The notes under the pieces: model-generated
What the model was told of the DNA's origin: nothing
The model's input: only the letters and a program-made list of their open reading frames with translations
Databases searched by the model: none
Made by a program: the position numbers and the translations under genes
Part shown: one piece after another, positions 22,096 through 28,326 of the stretch
Layout: each line of letters begins with the position of its first letter
How positions within the stretch are numbered: the first letter of the stretch is position 1
Source: a virus
Strand: one strand, 5' to 3'
Virus record (IMG/VR): IMGVR_UViG_3300031565_000267
Location: 1 to 28,434 of that record
DNA length: 28,434 nt

Positions 22096-22230
22096 ATGAC
22101 ACCCGAGCAAGCATTAAAAATACTTGATAGCATCACAGCCCAAATGAGAATGTCCCGCCAAGAGCACGAAACGGCAATAAAAGCTGTAGAAGTAATCAAG
22201 GCCGAGCTAAAGAAGAATGTCAAAGACTAG
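22096..22230 (+). CDS. Small helical protein (44 aa)
   Basis: A 44-residue charged helical peptide (EQALKILDSITAQM..HETAIKAVEVIKAEL) with heptad-like hydrophobic spacing, starting 6 bases after AGGAG (22085-22089). It overlaps the next gene by 14 bases. Possible small assembly factor; no known family. Confidence 0.55.
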   Translation: MTPEQALKILDSITAQMRMSRQEHETAIKAVEVIKAELKKNVKD

Positions 22231-22477
22231 GTGCTTCTGCGGTCCCGCGTACGCGCCGAAATTTCTTCGCCTTTTCCTCTCCCTGCCCTTCAACGCAGCG
22301 TGTAGACTCCACGACATTCACTATGCTAAGAGAATGTATCCACGTCTGGAGTGCGACCAAATATTCAGTCGCAATATGATTCGTCTTTGTAAGCGTAAAA
22401 ACCTCACCAATTCCAAGTACATCCTAGCGCATGTATACTATTACCTAGTCCGACTCTTCGGCTGGCTCTCCTACTAA
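22217..22477 (+). CDS. Phospholipase A2-like small protein
   Basis: An 86-residue protein. Residues 26-36 (NAACRLHDIHY) match the core CxxHDxxY of secreted and parvovirus-type phospholipase A2, where the His-Asp pair is catalytic; Cys 29, His 32, Asp 33 and Tyr 36 are present. A second Asp follows at 47 (ECDQIF), as in the parvovirus group where an AD.xF segment supports the fold. The N-terminal CFCGP might be a shortened calcium loop, but the classic YxGxG is absent. The C-terminus is hydrophobic and aromatic. A lipid-cleaving or entry/lysis role is inferred; activity is not proven. Confidence 0.5.
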   Translation: MSKTRCFCGPAYAPKFLRLFLSLPFNAACRLHDIHYAKRMYPRLECDQIFSRNMIRLCKRKNLTNSKYILAHVYYYLVRLFGWLSY

Positions 22478-22581
22478 CAGATACTCTCAAGCGTATAAAA
22501 CGGATTTATGCGCTAAAACGTATTATGTGCGGTCTCTGATGTACTATAAGCCATCAGTTTCCAAGCTACAAGGAGTTTGTC
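22478..22581. other. Intergenic leader with hairpin before the scaffold gene
   Basis: GCGTATAAA (22491-22499) pairs with TTTATGCGC (22505-22513) with one G-U pair and a 5-base loop. No T-run follows. The AAGGAG ribosome site for the next gene lies about 10 bases before its ATG at 22582. No convincing promoter was found. Confidence 0.45.
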
Positions 22582-23496
22582 ATGTCCGAAGAAACCCCAG
22601 AAATATCTGAACCTATGGTCGAAATCGAAGACGCCCTCGAAGAGGATTCTGAGGAGCTAGTCGCCTCTCCTACCGGTGAGGGCGGTGACGCCGCCGCCGG
22701 CGAAGAAGAGGAAGAGACTCTCGAGGAAGAAACTGAACCTACTAAGTACAAGGTGAAGGTCGACGGCGAAGAGATCGAAGTAACCTTAGAGGATATGCAG
22801 AGGGACTATCAACTACGCCGCGCTTCTGATAAAAAATTCCAAGACGCCGCAGCTATTAAAGCTCAGGCCGAGGAATTCCTAGAAGCATTGAGAACAGATC
22901 CCCGCAAAGTCCTAGAACACCCAAACATCAACGCCGACATCCGAGCCCTTGCCGAGGAAATCTTATCCGAGCAATTAGAGGACGAGATGCTTGACCCCAA
23001 GGACAGGGAGATCAAAAAACTACAACGAGAGCTAGAGGCCAGAGAGGCAGAGAAGAAAGCGGAGGAAGATGCCAAGACTACTACGAAGCAAAAAGCAGAA
23101 GAGGCCGAGTTACTTGCCGGGTATGAAAAACAAATAGACACCGCGCTGTCTACCTCTGGGCTTCCTAACACATCCTTTACTATAGACCGCATGGCGTATT
23201 ACATGCAACAGGCAGTCCGCTCCGGGTATGACCTCACTGCTGCTGACGTAGTACCCTTGGTAAAAGAAGACTACATAAATGACTTCAAGAAATTCTTCGC
23301 AGGTAGCGACGACAAGGTAATCGCCGAAATCCTCGGCGGCCCCGCAATGAAGAAGATCCGAAAGATGGACCTGAGCACCTTAAAGGATCCAAAGGGAAAA
23401 ACCCCCGCGAATCAACCAGATGTAAAGCCCCGGGCTAAGGGCGAGAAGCAAACTTTCGAGGACTTCTTCGAAGCCTTGAAGGATGACATGGATTAA
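22582..23496 (+). CDS. Capsid scaffolding protein
   Basis: A 304-residue protein. The first 55 residues are extremely acidic (runs of Glu), residues 56-75 contain a short domain (KYKVKVDGEEIEVTLED), then a long charged coiled coil (about 140-175), and a helical C-terminus with basic patches likely to bind the capsid. This composition and its place immediately before the putative major capsid gene are typical of scaffolds, which guide procapsid assembly and leave or are degraded. ATG 22582 follows AAGGAG. Confidence 0.8.
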   Translation: MSEETPEISEPMVEIEDALEEDSEELVASPTGEGGDAAAGEEEEETLEEETEPTKYKVKVDGEEIEVTLEDMQRDYQLRRASDKKFQDAAAIKAQAEEFLEALRTDPRKVLEHPNINADIRALAEEILSEQLEDEMLDPKDREIKKLQRELEAREAEKKAEEDAKTTTKQKAEEAELLAGYEKQIDTALSTSGLPNTSFTIDRMAYYMQQAVRSGYDLTAADVVPLVKEDYINDFKKFFAGSDDKVIAEILGGPAMKKIRKMDLSTLKDPKGKTPANQPDVKPRAKGEKQTFEDFFEALKDDMD

Positions 23497-23507
23497 CAGA
23501 TAATTAC

Positions 23508-23543
23508 GAGAGCGTAGGACTCTGCGGATATCCTACCCTCTTT
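23508..23543 (+). terminator. Attenuator-like hairpin before the capsid gene
   Basis: GAGAG, C, GTAGGA pairs with TCCTAC, C, CTCTT (one C-C mismatch), giving an 11-bp stem with an 11-base loop, followed by only TTT. A weak terminator or processing site separating scaffold from capsid mRNA is likely. Confidence 0.5.
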
Positions 23544-23613
23544 GGCTGCTTGACCGATGCACCCGCTACCGAACAACTGTCAGGAATGTTTAACTTTTTA
23601 AGGAGACTCTGTA

Positions 23614-24867
23614 ATGGGACAAGAAGTTACTGTAAAGAGTCAACTTGATGGTCTATATAAGGAGGTCTACGGTGATAAAATCGAAGACCTCATTCCTGAT
23701 GTAGGTAGACTAGTCAAGAAGATTTCTTTCCGAGAAGCTGAAAAATTAGGCGAGGCGTTTAACGTGCCTGTCATCGTTAGTGATGAACAAGGCGCCACTT
23801 ACGCTGGGCCAGAAGAAGATGCCTTCGACCTCGATCCACCCGAGGCAATGACCACTAAGAACGCGAAAGTCAAGGGTTCTCAGATCCTTATGCGTGCTGC
23901 GATTGGCTACAAAGCCGCCGCTGCTGCTGTTAAGGGCGGGAAAAAAGCCTTTGTTAACGCTACTGAATTGGTTATCCGCCGGCTCATGAATTCGATCACT
24001 AAGCGTGTCGAAGCCATGTTGCTCTACGGCGGCGACGGTCTGGGCGAAGTTACCTCCTCAGTCAATCAAGGCGCTACCGAAACAACGCTTACTATTGATC
24101 CTAAAACCTGGGCACCTGGCCTATGGGTAGGCAGTCAGAAAGCTAACCTAGAAATCTGGGACGAAACTGGCCCAATCAAGGTCGCTGACGTTCAAGTAGG
24201 TAGGGTTGATTGTAAGGCAGGCACTTTGAATGTTACCGGCCTAGCTGCGCAGATCACGGCTCTTGACGCCGCGCTCCCTGGCACGCTAACCGTGTACTTC
24301 AAAACGGCTCGTGGTAAAGAAGCTCTGGGCCTCGCTCAGATCATCAAAACCTCCGGCACTCTGTTTGGTATTAATAACAACGAATTCGACCTTTTTAAAG
24401 GCCAAGAGTTTGACGCCCTAGGCGCCGCGCTCTCCTTTGACAAAGTAACCGACGCTGTTGTCTGTGCTGTCAATTATGGCTTGGATGAGAACGTAACGTG
24501 TCTCGTCAGTCCTAAAACGTGGCAATCACTAAACAAGGACGAAGCTGCTCTGAGACAATACGACGCATCCTTCAAGGATGACGCCAAAAAAGGTAGCCGC
24601 TCTATCGTATATCAAGGCCAAGCCGGCTTGATCGAAATTGAGGCTCACCCAATGGTGAAAGAGGGCGAGGCTTTTATCGTCCCCATGCGTAGACTGAAAC
24701 GTGTTGGTGCATACGAAATTAGCATGAAGACCCCAGGTCACGGCTCAGAGATGTTTAGGCATCTTGAAAGCAAAGCGGCCTTTGAGCTTCGCGCTTATAC
24801 GGACCAGGCGCTCTTTACTGAGCACCCAAGTCATCTCGTGCGCATTAGCAATATCGTTAATCCGTAA
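23614..24867 (+). CDS. Major capsid protein (probable HK97 fold)
   Basis: A 417-residue protein directly after the scaffold gene, with a strong ribosome site (AAGGAG) as expected for the most abundant virion protein. It begins with a short N-arm, then a segment like an HK97 E-loop (GATYAGPEEDAFDLDPPEA), a long spine-like helix (TELVIRRLMNSITKRVEAM), a beta-rich insert, and a C-terminal part (AFIVPMRRLKRVGAYEI..ELRAYTDQALF) of the kind seen in capsid proteins of this fold. Assignment rests on context and pattern, not on a named family. Confidence 0.75.
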   Translation: MGQEVTVKSQLDGLYKEVYGDKIEDLIPDVGRLVKKISFREAEKLGEAFNVPVIVSDEQGATYAGPEEDAFDLDPPEAMTTKNAKVKGSQILMRAAIGYKAAAAAVKGGKKAFVNATELVIRRLMNSITKRVEAMLLYGGDGLGEVTSSVNQGATETTLTIDPKTWAPGLWVGSQKANLEIWDETGPIKVADVQVGRVDCKAGTLNVTGLAAQITALDAALPGTLTVYFKTARGKEALGLAQIIKTSGTLFGINNNEFDLFKGQEFDALGAALSFDKVTDAVVCAVNYGLDENVTCLVSPKTWQSLNKDEAALRQYDASFKDDAKKGSRSIVYQGQAGLIEIEAHPMVKEGEAFIVPMRRLKRVGAYEISMKTPGHGSEMFRHLESKAAFELRAYTDQALFTEHPSHLVRISNIVNP

Positions 24868-24876
24868 ACCTCCGAT

Positions 24877-24905
24877 GGGGAGTAGGGCTTAGTGTCCTAC
24901 TCCCC
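24877..24905 (+). terminator. Strong hairpin after the capsid gene
   Basis: GGGGAGTAGG (24877-24886) and CCTACTCCCC (24896-24905) form a perfect 10-bp stem with a 9-base loop. No T-run follows; the next gene starts 10 bases later. It may stabilise capsid mRNA or lower translation of the fibre gene rather than terminate. Confidence 0.55.
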
Positions 24906-24914
24906 TGGAACCCT

Positions 24915-26042
24915 ATGCCTAAGCCACTTACCATAGATGAAGTAGTTTATAACTACCCAGAGATCGACGACTTAGAATGGGGACCAACCGCGTCTCAATG
25001 GGCTGATGCAGTTAGTACGCTCCTGGAAATGCTACGAGGACCAACGGCTCCTATAGCACTCTCAGGTATTATTCGTTTAGGTACGGATGATAAAATCTCC
25101 TGGCGCAACACCTTGGACACGTTGGACGCGTCCTTGTTTATTGACAGCTCTGACCGCCTCATTTATGACGACGGCGTAGCACAGAAGGATCTAGGACTCA
25201 CCGGCGCCTCCGGTAATGTACAGCACTTAAGTCCTAGTACGGATCATGCACTTGCAAGGTTCGATGGTACTATGGGCACGGTGTTACAAAACTCCGGCGC
25301 AATTCTTGATGACTCGGACAATCTTACGGGCCTTACCACCTTGGGCGCCACCACTGTTACGGCCACCACGGTTGGCGCTACGGATGTCAACACTACGAAT
25401 ATTAACAGCCTGGACTTTCTAAAGGTTCTTCCCCCGATCGGAAGTATTATTCCTTTCTACGACTTCAACGGGGCGCAGAGTTTTGACGCCGCTTACTGGG
25501 CAGTTTGTGATGGCTCCGCGGCGACAGTCGGCGGAACTCCAGAGACTCTTCCGGACTTAAGCGGCAGGTACTTAGTTGGCTTCGGTACGGATGGTGGCGG
25601 GGATAATGCCTCCGCCGCTTGGGCTACCGCCGCGGTTGGTAATGCGCTGCACGAAATCAGTTTAATACACGGTCACACCGTCGACGCTCATGCTCACACA
25701 AACTCAACTCATACTCACGGACCGGGAACGCTGCAGTTTCAAGTAGCAAACTTCACCGGAGGCAACAGCGGCGTACTGCAGATGTACCAAGCGGGAGGAG
25801 GCATAGATACCGTGCATGTTCTAACTCAAAGAGCTGGTGCAGATGGTAATGTCAACTTATGGGCCTCCAGCTTTGTCCTCGGCGCAGAGCAGTATTATAC
25901 TAAAGGTGGTCTTAATGCCACAGCTTCCGACGGCGGAGCAGGGACAGGCAACACAAGCCCCGGAACCTCAACTACTTTATCCGCCACACAAAGCATCCAA
26001 CCTCGGAGCATCCAAGTTCGCTACATCATGAGGATTAAGTAA
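24915..26042 (+). CDS. Tail-collar-domain fibre protein
   Basis: A 375-residue fibre. The N-terminal part includes a common phage-fibre motif (DHALARFDGTMGTVLQNSG, about 110-128) and a low-complexity Thr-rich stretch (about 140-165). Residues about 173-215 match the phage tail collar domain: PIGSIIPFYDF, then AYWAVCDGS and LPDLSGRYLVGF. A His-rich segment (GHTVDAHAHTNSTHTHG, about 254-270), probably metal-binding, and the closing QPRSIQVRYIMRIK are also typical. The ribosome site is weak and sits next to the hairpin above, suggesting lower expression than capsid. TAATG overlap with the next gene. Confidence 0.8.
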   Translation: MPKPLTIDEVVYNYPEIDDLEWGPTASQWADAVSTLLEMLRGPTAPIALSGIIRLGTDDKISWRNTLDTLDASLFIDSSDRLIYDDGVAQKDLGLTGASGNVQHLSPSTDHALARFDGTMGTVLQNSGAILDDSDNLTGLTTLGATTVTATTVGATDVNTTNINSLDFLKVLPPIGSIIPFYDFNGAQSFDAAYWAVCDGSAATVGGTPETLPDLSGRYLVGFGTDGGGDNASAAWATAAVGNALHEISLIHGHTVDAHAHTNSTHTHGPGTLQFQVANFTGGNSGVLQMYQAGGGIDTVHVLTQRAGADGNVNLWASSFVLGAEQYYTKGGLNATASDGGAGTGNTSPGTSTTLSATQSIQPRSIQVRYIMRIK

Positions 26043-26290
26043 TGAACCTCCGGCCATTCCTCAAGAAACAGGACAATAAACTTCCGGACTCTTACGAGAT
26101 CACGGTCACATATCATGATGGCCCCAAGGATACTTTTAATATCGCACAACATAGACTCCTTCCTTCACAGGTATTAGAGTTTGTCACAACCGAAGATGAG
26201 TGGTTTATCATACCTCTTACCTCTATTAAAAAACTAGCCTTCGACAAAAATCTCTCCCGCATTGTAGCACTAAAGCAAGAAAAAATCTAG
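26042..26290 (+). CDS. Hypothetical protein
   Basis: An 82-residue protein coupled to the fibre gene by a TAATG overlap. Strand-like segments (YEITVTYHDG, DEWFIIPLTSIKKLAF) suggest a small beta-rich fold. It is the last gene of the late operon. No family recognised; a tail accessory role is a guess from position. Confidence 0.55.
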   Translation: MNLRPFLKKQDNKLPDSYEITVTYHDGPKDTFNIAQHRLLPSQVLEFVTTEDEWFIIPLTSIKKLAFDKNLSRIVALKQEKI

Positions 26291-26306
26291 TCTCGGGTAT
26301 TATTGC

Positions 26307-26360
26307 TTGGTGAAGTATGCGTCACCAAACTTTCTATTTATGGTGAACTCTATGTCACCA
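26307..26360. repeat. Two TGGTGA-N8-TCACCA dyads
   Basis: TTGGTGA-N8-TCACCAA at 26307-26328 and TGGTGA-N8-TCACCA at 26341-26360 have the same arms and spacer length but different spacer bases. The dyads begin 33 bp apart, about three helical turns. This fits dimeric regulator sites. Confidence 0.7.
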
Positions 26361-26381
26361 AATAAAACTAATTTCAGGTAT

Positions 26382-26411
26382 TATTATAATCTATTATAAT
26401 CTATTATAATC
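26382..26411. repeat. Three perfect tandem copies of TATTATAATC
   Basis: Three exact 10-bp units lie head to tail in a strongly AT-rich stretch. One unit per helical turn would put the same face outward in each, and the sequence would melt easily. Confidence 0.85.
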
Positions 26412-26457
26412 TAATTTTTGGTATTATTAATAGTACGCAAAAAAAAATCTCGCCGAA

Positions 26458-26521
26458 GTAACAAAAGTTCCGTGTAATTAAAGTTCCCTGTAACAAAAGT
26501 TCCGTGTAAGATAAGTACCCG
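26458..26521 (+). repeat. Four contiguous 16-bp iterons
   Basis: Units begin at 26458, 26474, 26490 and 26506 with no gaps. Units 1 and 3 are GTAACAAAAGTTCCGT; unit 2 is GTAATTAAAGTTCCCT; unit 4 is GTAAGATAAGTACCCG. A partly inverted copy (GGAACTAAAGTTAC) follows at 26521-26534. The same motif recurs at 14209-14223. Confidence 0.9.
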
Positions 26522-26585
26522 GAACTAAAGTTACTTTCTTATCAATACATTATATATAGCACCAAAAAATACTTGAAAATAAAAC

Positions 26586-26613
26586 TTGCGCTTTTTTCTC
26601 AGGTATGTATAAT
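26586..26613 (+). promoter_or_regulatory. Sigma70-type promoter of the right-hand operon
   Basis: TTGCGC (26586-26591), 16 bp, TATAAT (26608-26613), then AATAAGTAGGAGG containing the ribosome site of the next gene. The iterons lie about 65 bp upstream of the -35 box. Confidence 0.7.
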
Positions 26614-26630
26614 AATAAGTAGGAGGCAAA

Positions 26631-26855
26631 ATGATTAATAAAACAAAAGAAAAGATTTTAGAAGTAGTAAAAGATGAAGTTGATATTTGTAATCGAAATT
26701 ATACTCGCGCTTTTGACCACTATTTTTCCCTAGCAGGAAAGGTTAGCAAGAGAACTAAAGCATATAAGGCCGCGGTGGAAGAATGGCGGCAAAGTTGCTC
26801 ATGGTTAATCGAGGCGCAGTCTATACTTGCAAAAATTGAGTTGCTAGATGTTTGA
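26631..26855 (+). CDS. Hypothetical helical protein
   Basis: A 74-residue, lysine-rich, helical protein, first gene after the non-coding hub. AGGAGG lies 6 bases upstream of ATG 26631. Position directly beside iterons makes a regulatory or replication role conceivable, but no motif supports it. Confidence 0.6.
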   Translation: MINKTKEKILEVVKDEVDICNRNYTRAFDHYFSLAGKVSKRTKAYKAAVEEWRQSCSWLIEAQSILAKIELLDV

Positions 26856-26910
26856 ATTAATTCTATACTTTTCAACCATGGCAATATTTTGGAATTTCTT
26901 AGGGAGATAG
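26848..26910 (+). CDS. 20-residue hydrophobic peptide
   Basis: ATG 26848 overlaps the preceding stop by 8 bases. The product, mostly hydrophobic and aromatic (FELILYFSTMAIFWNFL), could span a membrane once. The ribosome site is poor, so it may only be a spacer carrying the GGGAG site of the next gene. Confidence 0.3.
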   Translation: MFELILYFSTMAIFWNFLGR

Positions 26911-26914
26911 TACA

Positions 26915-27325
26915 ATGAAATATTTCACAATACTAACAGACGAAGGGCCGATGTTTGATACCGGCGCAAGTAAATGGTTTTTCCTTGAGCAGCATTTGAT
27001 TGACAAGGGCGTCACGTTTCAAAAAGTAGAAGGATTTTATGTCAATGCACATAATAAAAAAGCAAAAGAAAATGCTTTTTTAATTTCCTACTCTGATACC
27101 CAAGCGGCCAAGATGCAAAAACAATGCGAATCCTTAGCGCGGCAATTAGGTCAAGAAGCTGTGCTACATATTGAAAATGCCTCGCGAGCCATATTGTCAT
27201 ATGTCAATGGCTCGGATAATAATAAATGGCATGTTTCAAGAAGTATAGAATACTGGGATTATCAACCGCCATTAGATCGCGGATTTACCAAAATTGATAA
27301 TACTTTTCTTGTGGTGACGTTCTAA
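26915..27325 (+). CDS. Hypothetical protein
   Basis: A 136-residue alpha/beta protein after GGGAG. Its centre (NAFLISYSDTQAAKMQKQCESLARQLGQEAVLHI, split by motif into strand-helix-strand) suggests a compact fold, but I do not recognise the family with confidence. Its TAA overlaps the next ATG. Confidence 0.6.
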   Translation: MKYFTILTDEGPMFDTGASKWFFLEQHLIDKGVTFQKVEGFYVNAHNKKAKENAFLISYSDTQAAKMQKQCESLARQLGQEAVLHIENASRAILSYVNGSDNNKWHVSRSIEYWDYQPPLDRGFTKIDNTFLVVTF

Positions 27326-27408
27326 TGTTAAGGAAAATTTTACAAAAAATAAAGCGCCGCCGCCGCGCCGTCACGCGATCTAAAGTTTTAGCAAGAAAGG
27401 GATTCTAG
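27325..27408 (+). CDS. 27-residue arginine/lysine-rich peptide
   Basis: ATG 27325 overlaps the previous stop (TAATG), and the stop is followed by the next ATG after one base. The peptide (MLRKILQKIKRRRRAV..) has about eleven Arg/Lys in 27 residues and could form a basic amphipathic helix that binds RNA, DNA or membranes. No upstream ribosome site except coupling. Confidence 0.4.
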   Translation: MLRKILQKIKRRRRAVTRSKVLARKGF

Positions 27409-27409
27409 T

Positions 27410-28069
27410 ATGAGGCACTATAGACAATGGGTGATGAAGTATAAAAAACAGTATAGCGAATTTCTAGCGAATTCATGCCTTGACGAAAAAGGCCGACGGG
27501 ATCCAATGAGAGTCTACAACCGCGCCTTGTTCGCCTTGCTATCCGTCAACACATCTTTTGACATTACAGAAAAGGCATATGCCGATATGAAAGGAAAATA
27601 TTGGACAGGACAAAAACGAATCATGCATAGATATATGAGGCACGGCATTCACTACGCGTACGCTCGCGGTGGCTACTTGCATGACTTTACAAAAGCATAT
27701 AAGAAAAACGCCGCGGTATTTCTAAAGCAATGCGACGAATCCTGGAATGAATACCGACGCCGTTTAGTGCGTGAAGTGAAAGGCTTGGGGTTTATAAAGA
27801 TATCCTTTTTCATAACCTTAGTCTATCCCGCCGCCGATCTATGCTGTATAGACCGCTGGATCCTTCGGTGCTTGGGTTTACATGCTAACAATATGCCGCG
27901 CCTCTCTAACCAAATTTTTTACCAATCTCTAGAAAATATCATGCGTCAAGAGTCTAAAATTTTGGGCGTCGATATGTTTCAGTATCAATGGGCGATATGG
28001 GACTGCATCCGATTTGATACCGGCAATGATAAGGGTTTAAACCCCATGGCAAGCTTGAATAATTCATAG
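27410..28069 (+). CDS. HhH-GPD-like DNA glycosylase (probable)
   Basis: A 219-residue protein. Residues 41-50 (FALLSVNTSF) resemble the LLSxxT start of helix-hairpin-helix DNA glycosylases; residues 123-140 (VKGLGFIKISFFITLV) form the hairpin with Gly-Leu-Gly; and Asp 148 in CIDRWILRCLGL occupies the catalytic position of the family (usually (V/I)DxHxxR). It would flip and excise bases or bind altered DNA in the cytoplasm. A second lysine catalytic residue cannot be placed with certainty. Located in the right-hand operon, expressed apart from the virion genes. Confidence 0.55.
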   Translation: MRHYRQWVMKYKKQYSEFLANSCLDEKGRRDPMRVYNRALFALLSVNTSFDITEKAYADMKGKYWTGQKRIMHRYMRHGIHYAYARGGYLHDFTKAYKKNAAVFLKQCDESWNEYRRRLVREVKGLGFIKISFFITLVYPAADLCCIDRWILRCLGLHANNMPRLSNQIFYQSLENIMRQESKILGVDMFQYQWAIWDCIRFDTGNDKGLNPMASLNNS

Positions 28070-28080
28070 GAGGAAAAACG

Positions 28081-28314
28081 ATGGAAAATAGACCACTATC
28101 AGTAATAGCTAGAGAAATTTACCAGACATGGCCAAAGATCAATTATGCTGCAAAGCCATACCTTGACGCTATGTCATGCCTTGAGTCAATCAAAGATAAT
28201 TACTTTCAGGACAGCGGACAAGGTATAGTGCGTTACTTTCTAAGCAACGCCACCACATGGCGCGGCGCCGACGCGCGTAGAATTAAAGCGGAATTAAAAA
28301 ATCTTTGCAAGTGA
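28081..28314 (+). CDS. Hypothetical protein
   Basis: A 77-residue protein with a strong AGGAGG site. The composition is helical (SVIAREIYQTWPKINYAAKPYLDAMSCL region) with a basic C-terminus. Proteins beginning with VIAREIxxxW..NYAA are, from memory, frequent in phages as uncharacterised small proteins. Function unknown. Confidence 0.6.
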   Translation: MENRPLSVIAREIYQTWPKINYAAKPYLDAMSCLESIKDNYFQDSGQGIVRYFLSNATTWRGADARRIKAELKNLCK

Positions 28315-28326
28315 AAGGAAAACCCT

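Larger units (their letters stand above)
26291..26630. other. 340-base non-coding hub: candidate replication origin and/or control region
   Basis: It holds, in order: two dyads (26307-26360), a triple AT-rich decamer (26382-26411), a run of nine A (26439-26447), four tandem 16-bp iterons (26458-26521), a very AT-rich stretch (26522-26585) and a promoter (26586-26613). Iterons beside an AT-rich unwinding-like segment are the common layout of initiator-dependent origins; operator arrays are the alternative. No reading frame with a ribosome site is visible. Confidence 0.6.

Noticed and set aside
26291-26630. CRISPR array
   Set aside because: The 16-bp and 10-bp units are contiguous with no unique spacers, so they are iterons or tandem repeats.
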